DNA from: Streptomyces buecherae
GTDB taxonomy: Bacteria; Actinomycetota; Actinomycetes; Streptomycetales; Streptomycetaceae
Reading direction: 5' to 3'
Assembly: GCF_014295035.1 (NCBI RefSeq)
Contig: NZ_CP060404.1
Span: 6,550,501-6,614,500, forward strand
DNA length: 64,000 nt
Shown here: positions 9,164-17,188 of the stretch, one piece after another
How positions within the stretch are numbered: the first letter of the stretch is position 1
Layout of the letters: each line of letters begins with the position of its first letter
Notes under the pieces: model-generated
The model's input: the letters and a program-made list of their open reading frames with translations, nothing else
What the model was told of the DNA's origin: nothing
Database searches by the model: none
Position numbers and translations under genes: made by a program

Positions 9164-10329
9164 CCGACCCGCCCGCCCGGGCCGCGACCCCGGACCGGGG
9201 CCAGCTCACGGCGCTGGTGCGCGAGGTGGCCGCGCTGCCGGCGGGCGAGCGGCCCTGGTGCGCGGGCGTCGTGGTGCTCGCCGGGCAGGGCGACCGCACG
9301 CTGGTCCACGAGGCGTTCGGCTGGGCGGTGCGGTACGCGGCGTACGACGAGGCGACCGACCGGGGCGTCGAGCTGCCGGTGGGGGAGCGGGTGCCGATGC
9401 GCGCCGACACCGTCTTCGACCTCGCCTCGCTGACCAAGCTGTGCACGGCCCTGGTGGCGGTCGGCGCGGCCGAGCGGGGCGCCATCTCGCTGGAGCGACC
9501 GGCCGCCGCGTACGCCCCGGAGCTGACCGCCGCCGCGGCGCACGGCATCACCGTGCGCCAGCTCCTCACGCACACCTCGGGGCTGCGGCCCGAACTGCCG
9601 CTGTACGCGCTGCCCGCGGGCCCCGCCGACGACCCGGCCGCCGCCCGGTGGGCCGCGGTGGCGCGCGAGGCGCCGCTGACCGCGCCGGGCGGCCCGTACC
9701 GCTACTCGGACCTCAACATGCTGCTGCTCCAGCGGGTCCTGGAGCGCGCAACGGGGCGCCCGCTGGACGCGCTGGTCCGCGAGATGGTCACCGGGCCGCT
9801 CGGCATGCGCCGCACCCGCTTCGTCCCGCCCGCCACCTGGCGGCCGAACATCGCCGCGACCGAGGACCAGCGCGCACCGTGGGGCAAGCTCGACCGGGGT
9901 CCGGTGCACGGCGTCGTGCACGACGAGAACGCGTACGCGCTCGGCGGCGTGGCCGGGCACGCGGGCCTCTTCGCGCCGGCCGGGGACCTGGAAATCCTGT
10001 GCCGGGCCCTGCTGGCCGGCGGCGTCCACCGGGGTACGCGCGTCCTGGCGCCCGAATCCGTGGCCGCGCTGCTCGCGCCGCCGGGGCTCGGCTTCGCGGT
10101 GGACCAGCCCTGGTTCATGGGGGAGCTGGCCGGGCGCGGCGCGGCCGGGCACACCGGGTTCACGGGCACCAGTCTGGTGCTCGACCGGGCCACCGGCGGC
10201 TACCTGGTGCTGCTGGCCAACACCGTGCACCCGCGGCGCCGGCCGGCCGACAACGGGCCGCGCGCCGCCGCCACCACCCGCCTGGCCCGCGCGCTCGGCG
10301 CGCGGCCGGCGACCGGGCACACGGACTAA
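9085..10329 (+). CDS. Serine hydrolase, beta-lactamase/DD-peptidase family (class C fold)
   Basis: A protein of about 414 residues with the penicillin-binding transpeptidase fold. The active-site SLTK (Ser115, Lys118), YSD of the Tyr-x-Asn motif (YRYSDLNML) and HTG near the C-terminus (HTGFTGT) are all present. No signal peptide is evident, which suggests a cytoplasmic esterase or peptidase rather than a secreted beta-lactamase. The start is uncertain. ATG 9085 overlaps the end of the transporter gene by 79 bases and lacks a strong ribosome site, so translational coupling or a later GTG is possible. It is followed after 10 bases by the Rsm22-type gene. Confidence 0.85.
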   Translation: MAARDQRQRDGAGPAAPGTGRPGPELTDPPARAATPDRGQLTALVREVAALPAGERPWCAGVVVLAGQGDRTLVHEAFGWAVRYAAYDEATDRGVELPVGERVPMRADTVFDLASLTKLCTALVAVGAAERGAISLERPAAAYAPELTAAAAHGITVRQLLTHTSGLRPELPLYALPAGPADDPAAARWAAVAREAPLTAPGGPYRYSDLNMLLLQRVLERATGRPLDALVREMVTGPLGMRRTRFVPPATWRPNIAATEDQRAPWGKLDRGPVHGVVHDENAYALGGVAGHAGLFAPAGDLEILCRALLAGGVHRGTRVLAPESVAALLAPPGLGFAVDQPWFMGELAGRGAAGHTGFTGTSLVLDRATGGYLVLLANTVHPRRRPADNGPRAAATTRLARALGARPATGHTD

Positions 10330-10339
10330 ACTCCACCGG

Positions 10340-11470
10340 ATGCACGCCCCCCGCCCCGCCGCCCGCGCCCCCCTCGCTGGCCCCGCCGACAGCCCCGTCG
10401 ACAGCGCTGGTGACGCCTCCGACGGCCCCGTCACCGGCGAGAGCCTGCGCACCGCGCTCGCCACCCTCCTCGACGGGCTGCCGCCCAAGCAGGCCGCCCA
10501 GGCCGTCGAGCGGCTCATCGCCACCTACCGGGGGCGCACCCCGACCGGCGCGCCGGTCCTGCGCGACCGCTCCGACGTGGCCGCGTACGCCGCGTACCGG
10601 ATGCCCGCCACCTTCGAGGCGGTCCGGCACGCCCTCGGGGCACTGCGCGCCGCCGCCCCGCACTGGGTGCCCGCCAGCCACCTGGACATCGGCGGCGGTA
10701 CCGGCGCCGCGACCTGGGCCACGGCCGCGACCTGGGCCGACGAGCGGCGCGCCGGCACCGTCTACGACTGGGCCGAGCCCGCGCTCGCCCTCGGCCGCGA
10801 ACTGGCCTCGGACTCCGGGTCCGCCGCGCTGCGCGCCGTGCGGTGGGAACGCCGCCCCATCGGCGCCGGCTTCACGCTGCCCGAGCCGGCCGACCTGATC
10901 ACGGTCTCGTACGTGCTCGGCGAGCTGACCGAGGCCGACCGGGAGACCGTGATCGGCGCGGTGGCGGAGAGCGGGCGCGCCGTCGCGGTGGTCGAGCCGG
11001 GCACGCCGGAGGGCTACCTGCGGGTGCTGCGGGCCCGGGAGCGACTCGTCGCGGCGGGGCTGCGGGTGCTCGCGCCGTGCCCGCATAGCGACGCCTGCCC
11101 GATCGCCCCGGGCAGCGACTGGTGCCACTTCGCGGCCCGGGTCAGCCGCTCGTCGCTGCACCGCCAGGTCAAGGGCGGCTCGCTGGCGTACGAGGACGAG
11201 AAGTTCAGCTACGTGGTGGCGGCGCGGCCGGACGTGGCCGGGCGGGCGTCGGAGCACCGGGTGGTGCGGCACCCGCAGATCCGCAAGGGGCAGGTGTTGT
11301 TGGACCTGTGCGCGGTGGACGGCGAGCTGCGCCGGGAGGTGGTCACCAAGCGTCGTGGGTCGCTCTACCGGGCCGCCCGCGACGTGGCGTGGGGCGACGG
11401 CTGGCCGCCGGCGCGCGAGCCGGAGCCGGAGTCAGGGGCCGAGCCGGAGTCGCGGTCGGGGGAAGCCTGA
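10340..11470 (+). CDS. Rsm22-type ribosomal small-subunit methyltransferase-like protein
   Basis: A 376-residue SAM-dependent methyltransferase-like protein of the Rsm22 family, relatives of which bind mitochondrial and bacterial small ribosomal subunits. The SAM-binding loop HLDIGGGTGAATW is at about residues 115-127. The family's cysteine cluster C-P-H-x3-C-P then W-C-H-F is at about 252-271. It is followed by VKGGSLAYEDEKFSYVVAAR. The cysteines are thought to hold a metal or Fe-S cluster in homologues. It begins 10 bases after the serine hydrolase stop, so the two are probably co-transcribed. A terminator hairpin follows. Confidence 0.88.
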   Translation: MHAPRPAARAPLAGPADSPVDSAGDASDGPVTGESLRTALATLLDGLPPKQAAQAVERLIATYRGRTPTGAPVLRDRSDVAAYAAYRMPATFEAVRHALGALRAAAPHWVPASHLDIGGGTGAATWATAATWADERRAGTVYDWAEPALALGRELASDSGSAALRAVRWERRPIGAGFTLPEPADLITVSYVLGELTEADRETVIGAVAESGRAVAVVEPGTPEGYLRVLRARERLVAAGLRVLAPCPHSDACPIAPGSDWCHFAARVSRSSLHRQVKGGSLAYEDEKFSYVVAARPDVAGRASEHRVVRHPQIRKGQVLLDLCAVDGELRREVVTKRRGSLYRAARDVAWGDGWPPAREPEPESGAEPESRSGEA

Positions 11471-11485
11471 CCCACGTGTGCTGAC

Positions 11486-11524
11486 CCGACCCGCCGCGCG
11501 CGGTGCGGTGTCGCGGCGGGTCGG
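11486..11524 (+). terminator. Intrinsic terminator after the Rsm22-type gene
   Basis: A perfect 13-bp stem (11486-11498 with 11512-11524) and a 13-base loop lie just past the stop at 11470. It is in the convergent spacer with the leftward dimethylargininase gene and could act on both strands. Confidence 0.7.
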
Positions 11525-11693
11525 TCGCCGGGCGGGCCTGACGCGGGTACGCGAGGGCGCGCCCGCGCGCCAGGCCAGCGGGGTCAGCGGGGTCAGTGGG
11601 GCCGGCGGATGGTGGTGAGGGTGGGGATCAGCGGGAGAGGGCCCGCTGGGGGTGCGCCGGACCGGTGGCCGGGCGGCGCGGACCGGTGGGCCG

Positions 11694-12518
11694 CTACCGC
11701 AGCTCCTGGGTGCAGCACTTGACGCTGCCGCCGCCCTTGAGGAGTTCGCCGGTGTCGAGTCCGATGGGCTCGTAGCCGCGCTCGCGCAGTGGCTCGAACA
11801 GGCCCACCGCCTCCTGCGGGAGCAGCACGTGGCGCCCGTCGCTGACGGCGTTGAGGCCGAACGCCGCCGCGTCCGCCTCGCTGGCGAGCAGCGCGTCCGG
11901 GAACAGCCGGGCGAGCACGGCCTGACTGCCGGCGGAGAAGGCGCCCGGGTAGTACATGATGTCGGCGTCGGTGGAGTCGTCGAGCACGGCCAGCGCCGTG
12001 TCCAGGTGGTAGTAGCGGGGGTCCACGAGGTCGAGGCCGATGACCGGACGGCCGAAGAACTCCTGGGCCTCGGGGTGGGAGAGCGGGCTGCTGCGGAAGC
12101 CGCGCCCGGCGAGCAGCAGGGTCGCGGTGACGGCGAAGTCGCCCTCGCCCTCGTTGATGTGCTCCGGCTCGTAGACGTCGGTGTAGCCGTGCGCGCGGAA
12201 CCAGGCCGCGTGCGCCGCGGCCTCCGCCGTGCGCTCCGGGTGCGCGAAGCGGGCGCCGAGCACCCGCCCCTCGACCACGAGCGCGCCGTTGGCCGCGAAC
12301 ACCATGTCGGGCAGCGCGGGATCGGGACTCAGCTCCTCGACGGTGTGCCCGAGCGCGCGGTACCGGTCGCGCAGCACCTCCCACTGCGTGCGGGCGAGCG
12401 CGAGGTCCACGGGCTTGTCCGGGTCCATCCAGGGGTTGATGGAGTACGAGACCTTGAAGTGCGTGGGTGGGCACATCAGGTAGCGGCGCGGAGTCGCGCG
12501 GCGCTCAGACGTACGCAA
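11694..12518 (-). CDS. ddaH: Dimethylargininase / amidinotransferase-fold hydrolase
   Basis: A 274-residue enzyme of the guanidino-modifying pentein fold, most like dimethylarginine dimethylaminohydrolase, which converts methylated arginines to citrulline plus methylamines. The catalytic triad is visible: the NEGEGDF motif (Glu125), YYHLDTAL (His171) and the C-terminal GGGSVKCCTQE cysteine. The end at TQELR is typical. The start is a TTG at 12518 with a strong GGGAGGAG ribosome site six bases away. A later ATG (MCPPTHF) would remove 14 residues. Some streptomycete homologues are annotated as arginine deiminase-like or ornithine-forming. A palindromic ATGGAC cluster lies upstream. Confidence 0.9.
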   Translation of the reverse strand: MRTSERRATPRRYLMCPPTHFKVSYSINPWMDPDKPVDLALARTQWEVLRDRYRALGHTVEELSPDPALPDMVFAANGALVVEGRVLGARFAHPERTAEAAAHAAWFRAHGYTDVYEPEHINEGEGDFAVTATLLLAGRGFRSSPLSHPEAQEFFGRPVIGLDLVDPRYYHLDTALAVLDDSTDADIMYYPGAFSAGSQAVLARLFPDALLASEADAAAFGLNAVSDGRHVLLPQEAVGLFEPLRERGYEPIGLDTGELLKGGGSVKCCTQELR

Positions 12519-12572
12519 TGAGGGCTCCTCCCGGTGGGGTGGCTACGCACGGATCGCGTGCGCACCAGAATC

Positions 12573-12602
12573 GTCCATCCTTATGGACCGCGGTACATGG
12601 AC
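12573..12602. promoter_or_regulatory. Possible operator upstream of the dimethylargininase gene
   Basis: GTCCAT (12573-12578) faces ATGGAC (12583-12588), a second ATGGAC follows at 12597-12602, and the palindrome ACCGCGGT lies between. It is 55-85 bases upstream of the TTG start. Regulators of the Lrp/AsnC type often control such genes, but none is adjacent, so this is a weak inference. Confidence 0.3.
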
Positions 12603-12752
12603 CGAACGGGCCATTTGCTGCTAGCCCGGGCTGACCCCTTGAGCAGCCGCTATGCACCGGTATCACACCGAACGCAACCTTCGCGCGCGGGCGGTCGTCA
12701 GGCGGTCACCGACGACCGAGTGCGCCGGCGTACGCAGAGCGCACTCACCGTA

Positions 12753-12851
12753 CCCGGCTGAGCCGGGCGCGGCGGGCGCGGCGGGCGCGGCGGGCGCGGC
12801 GGCGGCGCCCGGCTCGGCCGGGCGCGAGCGGCCCGTGACGCGCCACGGGCC
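12753..12851 (-). terminator. Large hairpins downstream of the DUF6243-type gene
   Basis: A 17-bp inverted repeat with one G-U pair (12753-12769 with 12806-12822) encloses a 36-base loop of near-identical GCGGCGGGC units. An 8-bp hairpin (12830-12837 with 12844-12851) sits beside it. Both lie 170-260 bases past the stop of the small leftward gene at 13018, inside a 500-base gene-free spacer. Termination is the simplest role. Confidence 0.55.
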
Positions 12852-13017
12852 CGCAGCCGATGGTGGCTACGGGCCCGCGTCCGGTGCGGTGCGTGTGGGG
12901 TGTCGCGGTTGGTGCTGGTGCCGGTGCTGGTGCCGGCGCCGGGGGAGTGGGCGCCGTGTCGGCCGCCCGGTGCCGCGCGGCCGGCGGCGGCGTGTGGCCC
13001 CGCCGGCGGCCCGCGGG

Positions 13018-13197
13018 TCACGCGTCCGTGGTCCGGTTCTTCTCCTGGAGCTTGCGCAGCAACTCCCGCTTCTGCGCCATCGGGTCGAGGTCGCCCTGCG
13101 CGCCGCGTCGCCCGCGCCCGCCGCGCAGGGCGGAGCGGGAGAGGTTGGCGCGGGTGCCGCCGACGCCGAGCATGCTTCCGGAACGTCCCTTGCTCAT
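13018..13197 (-). CDS. DUF6243-type small basic protein
   Basis: A 59-residue, Gly/Arg-rich soluble protein with MLGVGGTRANLSRSALRGG at residues 9-27 and an amphipathic C-terminal helix AQKRELLRKLQEK. This resembles the DUF6243 family of streptomycetes, whose function is unknown. The ATG at 13197 follows AAGGGAGA at a good distance. It diverges from the TetR gene at 13334, with two palindromes between them, so it is a likely direct target of that regulator. The family name is recalled from the motif and not searched. Confidence 0.65.
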   Translation of the reverse strand: MSKGRSGSMLGVGGTRANLSRSALRGGRGRRGAQGDLDPMAQKRELLRKLQEKNRTTDA

Positions 13198-13239
13198 GGG
13201 GTCTCCCTTGGGGTGCGAGGTGGTGAGGTACGAGATGAA

Positions 13240-13256
13240 CGAGACGAGGCGTCTCG
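13240..13256. promoter_or_regulatory. Secondary operator-like palindrome
   Basis: CGAGACG-AGG-CGTCTCG is a perfect 7+3+7 inverted repeat. It shares the GAGACG/CGTCTC core with the larger palindrome at 13274-13310 and sits nearer to the small leftward gene. Confidence 0.5.
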
Positions 13257-13273
13257 CATGTCGTCGAGTCTGC

Positions 13274-13310
13274 GCGAGACGTATCGTCTTGTCAAGACGA
13301 TACGTCTCGC
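13274..13310. promoter_or_regulatory. 37-bp TetR-type operator palindrome
   Basis: A perfect 17-bp inverted repeat (13274-13290 with 13294-13310) with a three-base centre GTC lies 24 bases before the TetR start. It sits between two divergent genes. The symmetry and place fit an autoregulated TetR site controlling both directions. Confidence 0.8.
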
Positions 13311-13333
13311 CTCGTGGTTGGTAGATTGCCCCC

Positions 13334-13993
13334 ATGACCCAGAACATGGCCCGTAAGACGGCCCCCGACTCAAGTCGCCGCAGCGAGCGCTCGCGCCGCG
13401 CGATCCTGGACGCCGCCCTCGAACTCGTCGGCGAGGTCGGCTTCGGCAAGCTCACCATCGAGGCCATCGCGGCCCGCGCCGGGGTCGGCAAGCAGACGAT
13501 CTACCGCTGGTGGCCCTCGAAGGCCGCCGTGCTCTTCGACTCCTTCCTCGAACAGAGCGGCGGGGCCGGGGCGGAGATCACGCTGCCCGACACGGGCGAC
13601 ATCGTCGCCGACGCGAAGGACGTGCTGCGCGCCACCGTGGACACCATGGACGACCCCAAGTACGCGCTGCCCACTCGCGCGCTGATCGCCGAGAGCCAGA
13701 GCGACCCCGAACTCGGCGCGGAGGTCAACGCCCGGGTACTCGAACCGCAACTCGCCGCCTGGACCGGTCGGCTGCGCGCCGCGCAGGAGGCCGGCCAGAT
13801 CGCTCCCGACGCCGATCTGCGGGTGGCCGTCGAGATGCTCGTCGGCCCGATCTTCCACCGCTGGTCGCTGCGGACCCTGCCGATGAGCCACGCGTACGCG
13901 GACGCCATCGTGGACCAGGTGCTGGGCGGCATCGCCACGCCGCCCGCCCCCGCGCCCGCCCCCGTCGCCACCTCGGGCCCGACGGACTCCTAG
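13334..13993 (+). CDS. TetR-family transcriptional regulator
   Basis: A 219-residue DNA-binding repressor. The N-terminal helix-turn-helix region runs from about residue 18 to 64, with the recognition segment IAARAGVGKQTIYRWWPSKAAVLFDSF. The C-terminal ligand-binding domain resembles the TetR_C-type found with DUF6243-like or efflux neighbours. It is divergent from the small gene at 13197, and the intervening 37-bp palindrome strongly suggests autoregulation. The C-terminus ends in an Ala/Pro-rich tail. The ligand is unknown. Confidence 0.93.
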   Translation: MTQNMARKTAPDSSRRSERSRRAILDAALELVGEVGFGKLTIEAIAARAGVGKQTIYRWWPSKAAVLFDSFLEQSGGAGAEITLPDTGDIVADAKDVLRATVDTMDDPKYALPTRALIAESQSDPELGAEVNARVLEPQLAAWTGRLRAAQEAGQIAPDADLRVAVEMLVGPIFHRWSLRTLPMSHAYADAIVDQVLGGIATPPAPAPAPVATSGPTDS

Positions 13994-14453
13994 CCCGGAC
14001 TCCTGGCCCGGACTCCCCGCCCGGCCCGCCGGCCGCCTTCCTCGTCTGAACTCCGATCCGCGTCCCGGCCCGAACCGGTCGGGACTGAACCGGTCCGGTC
14101 CGCGGACTGAACCGGTCCGATCCGAACTGGTGTGAAGCGGCCCGGTCAGGGATGGTCCGAGACGGCCCGGTCCGTCGCGTGCGCCCGCCGCCTCCCGTGA
14201 GCGGCGGGCGCCGCCGGTGCGTGCGGAGCCGGCCCGTCCCAGGGTGGCGGAACGCTCAGGGATGGCGTACGGACGGCCAGCACAACGCCCCGAGTGATCA
14301 TAAGCAAAACGCTAGGGCCAAAAATCGGGATTTGCCCGCTCTCCGCACCGGGCACCGGGATAGTCTCTGCCGCCCCGGCTCCGCACTGCGGTCACCTGGG
14401 GCGCAGGATGGTGGCAGCATTGATCTCAGGACAGCGGCGAAGCGAGGGGATAG
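13994..14453. other. Gene-free spacer with GAACCGGTC direct repeats
   Basis: There is no convincing gene in 460 bases. Two copies of GACTGAACCGGTCCG lie at 14083-14097 and 14105-14119, with partial copies before (GAACCGGTCGG) and after (GAACTGGTG). A less GC-rich stretch around 14294-14340, with GATCATAAGCAAAACGCTAG, probably holds the promoter of the prim-pol gene. Confidence 0.5.
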
Positions 14454-15167
14454 ATGGAACGCAAAAGCAGGTTCTCCCAGTGGCTGCGCCGACCCCGGGG
14501 CGGTTCGGACCCGGCCGCGAGTGCCGGGGGCACGCGTGAGGATCTGCTGCTGGCCGCGGCGAGCGCCGGCCTCCCGCTCGCCCCCGCCGCGCACCCCGCC
14601 GGCTACCGGTGTTCCTGTGAGCGCGTCGGCTGTCCCACCCCGGCCCGACATCCCCTCTCGTTCGCCTGGCAGACCCAGGCGACCACCGACGTGGAGCGCG
14701 TCACGCACTGGCTGCGGACCCAGCCGGAGGCCAACTTCATCACCGCGACCGGCATCGCCCACGACGTGCTCGACGTGCCGGTCGACGCCGGTCGGCACGC
14801 CCTGGAGCGGCTCGGCGCCGCGGGCGTCGAGGTCGGCCCGGTCGCCACGTGCGGCCCCGACCGGATGCTGTTCTTCACCGCCACCCGTGGCACCCCGGAC
14901 GACGAGGACGAGTGGTGGCCCTGCGAGCTGGACTGCCACCCCGAGACCATGGACGAGCACCCCGGGCTGCGCTGGCACTGCCGCGGCAGCTACGTGCTGG
15001 TGCCGCCGGCCCGGCTGCCGGGCGACGGGCACGTGGCCTGGCTCCTCGGCCCCGAGCGTCCGCTGCCCGACCCGCTCAGCCTGCTGGAGACGCTCACCGA
15101 CGCGTGCGCCCTGTACGCGAGCGACGACGCGGACCACGAGACGGCGGCCTGGCCGATCGGCCACTGA
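14454..15167 (+). CDS. Bifunctional DNA primase/polymerase-like (prim-pol) domain protein
   Basis: A 237-residue protein with the N-terminal prim-pol-like layout seen in actinobacterial chromosomes. It has a basic leader followed by APAAHPAGYRCSCERVGCPTPARHPL with a putative zinc cysteine cluster. Then come WLRTQPEANFITATG and DVLDVPVDAG, in the place of the acidic catalytic pair of archaeo-eukaryotic primases. Several catalytic residues of true replication prim-pols are not obvious, so it may be a regulatory or inactive chromosomal version. It is monocistronic, followed by the convergent lipoprotein gene. Confidence 0.7.
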   Translation: MERKSRFSQWLRRPRGGSDPAASAGGTREDLLLAAASAGLPLAPAAHPAGYRCSCERVGCPTPARHPLSFAWQTQATTDVERVTHWLRTQPEANFITATGIAHDVLDVPVDAGRHALERLGAAGVEVGPVATCGPDRMLFFTATRGTPDDEDEWWPCELDCHPETMDEHPGLRWHCRGSYVLVPPARLPGDGHVAWLLGPERPLPDPLSLLETLTDACALYASDDADHETAAWPIGH

Positions 15168-15233
15168 GCCCGCGCCGACCGCCGGCCCGGGCCACCGGTC
15201 CCACCGGCCCGGGCGCGCGTCGCCCCCGCCGCG

Positions 15234-16208
15234 CTACTCGCCCTTGGCGGCCGTGACGCCCTCAAGACGGTTGAGGAAGACCACCTCGCGCTCCGCGGCG
15301 CCCTTGGCCGGGACGCGCACGGAGGACTCGAAGACCCGGGTCAACGTGATCGCCTTGCGCACCTCGCCGGTCATGACCGCCTCCACGCGCTTGGGCGGTG
15401 TGGGCCGGAAGCCCTTGGCGGCGGTCTGCTTCTGGCGGTGGTAGGAGGCGAAGAAGACCACGCCCCCGCCGTCCTTGGTGCGCAGCCCGACCGGGGCGAA
15501 GTCACCGCCGTGCGCGGGGGTGTCGATGTACTCGGTCCAGTACTTCGGCGTGCGCACGTGCTTCTGGCGCTCCGCCCGCAGCCCGGAGGTGGCCGGCCCG
15601 TCCGCGAACTCCGTGCCCTCGCCCGTCATCAGGTAGTTCACGTACGAGGAGCTGAGCCGGTCCGGGCGTACCGCGAGCCCCGAGTCGGCGCCGGTGGGCA
15701 CCGGCTTGGCGAAGCCGTCGGCGTCCAGGGCGAAGTCGGGCACCTCGTCCTTGCTGAGCAGCGACAGGTAGGCGGCCCGCCACGGCTCGTCGGGCCCGCC
15801 CCGGGTGAACATCAGCATCCAGCGGTCGGTGCCGCGGTTGCTGTCCGCGTCGGCGACGAAGAACTTGGGCCAACCCGCCTGCTTGGGGATGGTGAAGCGG
15901 GCGTCCTTGAGTTCCAGCGCGCCCACCTGCGGATTGCCGCCCGGGTGCTCCGCCCGCTCGGCCGTCAGGTCCGCCTTGCCGATCGCGAGCAGCGGCCCCG
16001 TCTCGGCCTGGGCGATCAGCTTCGGATCGGCCGCGCGCCACGCCTTGTTGTACGTGTCGGTGAAGTGGCGGAGGACATCCGGGGCCTCTTCCTGGCTCAC
16101 CGCCGGGATCACCTCCCGCTCACCGTGCACCGTCATGCAGCCGGTCAGCGTCAGCAGCGCCGCGGTGGTCAGCGCCGTCAACCGCAGGCGGGGCAACCTT
16201 TCCTTCAT
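15234..16208 (-). CDS. Putative lipoprotein of unknown function
   Basis: A 324-residue secreted lipoprotein. The signal has basic KERLPRLR, a hydrophobic core and the lipobox LTGC near residue 23. The mature part includes VLRHFTDTYNKAWRAADPKLIAQAETGPLL and repeated Trp/Tyr-rich strands, which suggests two alpha/beta sensor or NTF2-like modules. It is anchored outside the membrane. It lies just downstream of the hmuTUV genes (105-base gap, same strand) and may be co-expressed with them, but nothing visible links it to heme. The start at ATG 16208 fits the signal peptide. Confidence 0.75.
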   Translation of the reverse strand: MKERLPRLRLTALTTAALLTLTGCMTVHGEREVIPAVSQEEAPDVLRHFTDTYNKAWRAADPKLIAQAETGPLLAIGKADLTAERAEHPGGNPQVGALELKDARFTIPKQAGWPKFFVADADSNRGTDRWMLMFTRGGPDEPWRAAYLSLLSKDEVPDFALDADGFAKPVPTGADSGLAVRPDRLSSSYVNYLMTGEGTEFADGPATSGLRAERQKHVRTPKYWTEYIDTPAHGGDFAPVGLRTKDGGGVVFFASYHRQKQTAAKGFRPTPPKRVEAVMTGEVRKAITLTRVFESSVRVPAKGAAEREVVFLNRLEGVTAAKGE

Positions 16209-16312
16209 GGTGCTCCTGCTCCTTCGGGTGCGCCTCGCTCTGCACCGAGGACGCCACGAACGGCGCAACCCTATACGGGGCGGGCCCGGGCCAGGCTCCG
16301 GGGACCGGCCCG

Positions 16313-17188
16313 TCAGCCGAGCCGGGCGGGCGCCTCGGTGCCCCGGCCGTCGCGGCGGGGCACCACCAGCGGCACCCCGGTGCGCGGGTGCGGCAGCACC
16401 TCGACCGGCTGCCGGTAGACGGCCGACAGCAGTTCCTCGCCGAACACCTCGTCCGGCGGCCCGTCGGCCGCGATCCGCCCGCCGTGCAGCACGGCGGTGC
16501 GGTCCGCGTACGCCGCGGCCAACCCCAGGTCGTGCAGGACCACGACGACGGCGTCCCCCGCCGCGGCCCGCTCCCGGCACACCCGCAGCACCAACTCCTG
16601 GTGCCGCAGGTCCAGCGCGGCCGTCGGCTCGTCGAGCAGCAGCAGGGCCGTGCGCTGGGCCAACACCCTGGCCAGCGCGGTACGGGCGCGTTCGCCGCCG
16701 GAGAGCGCGCCGAAGGGGCGGTCGGCGAACGCGGCCACCTCCGTGGTGACCATGGCCGCCGCCACCGCCGGATCGTCCTCGTCCTCCGCCGGCGTGCCCA
16801 CCCACGGGGCGCGGCCCATCCGTACCACCTCCTCCACCGTGAACGGGAAGGACAGCGCGGCGGACTGGGGCAGCACGGACCGGCGCAGCGCCAACTCGCC
16901 CGGGCTCCAGTCGGCCACGGGGCGTCCGTCGACGCGTACGGTGCCCGTGGCCGGGGTCAGGTCGGCGGCGAGCGCGGACAGCAGCGTGGACTTGCCCGCC
17001 CCGTTCGGCCCGACCAGCGCCAGCACCTCGCCCGCGGTGACCCGCAACGACACGTCGTCCAGCACCGTCCGGCCGCCGAGGACGACCCGCAGGTCGGCCA
17101 CCTCGGCCGCCGCCTCGCCCGGCGCGGGGCGGCCCGGCAGCCGCCGGGCGCGGCCGGTCAGCCGGCCCGTCAGGGAGCGCACGCTCAT
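16313..17188 (-). CDS. hmuV: Heme ABC transporter ATP-binding protein HmuV
   Basis: A 291-residue ATPase driving the FecCD-type permease next to it. Walker A GPNGAGKST is at residues 60-68, the signature is LSGGERARTALARVLA, Walker B is ALLLLDEP, and the switch histidine is in VVLHDLG. The N-terminus has about 25 extra basic residues. Its ATG overlaps the permease stop by four bases (ATGA at 17185-17188), so the two are translationally coupled. The neighbouring HtaA proteins and heme oxygenase make heme a better substrate guess than siderophores or cobalamin. Confidence 0.9.
   Translation of the reverse strand: MSVRSLTGRLTGRARRLPGRPAPGEAAAEVADLRVVLGGRTVLDDVSLRVTAGEVLALVGPNGAGKSTLLSALAADLTPATGTVRVDGRPVADWSPGELALRRSVLPQSAALSFPFTVEEVVRMGRAPWVGTPAEDEDDPAVAAAMVTTEVAAFADRPFGALSGGERARTALARVLAQRTALLLLDEPTAALDLRHQELVLRVCRERAAAGDAVVVVLHDLGLAAAYADRTAVLHGGRIAADGPPDEVFGEELLSAVYRQPVEVLPHPRTGVPLVVPRRDGRGTEAPARLG

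Noticed and set aside
14281..14345. A tRNA or small RNA gene in the less GC-rich stretch
   Set aside because: No cloverleaf, no conserved T-loop GTTCRAATC and no terminator. It is better read as a promoter.
16209..16312. A heme-related operator between hmuV and the lipoprotein gene
   Set aside because: No iron-box match or palindrome was found there.
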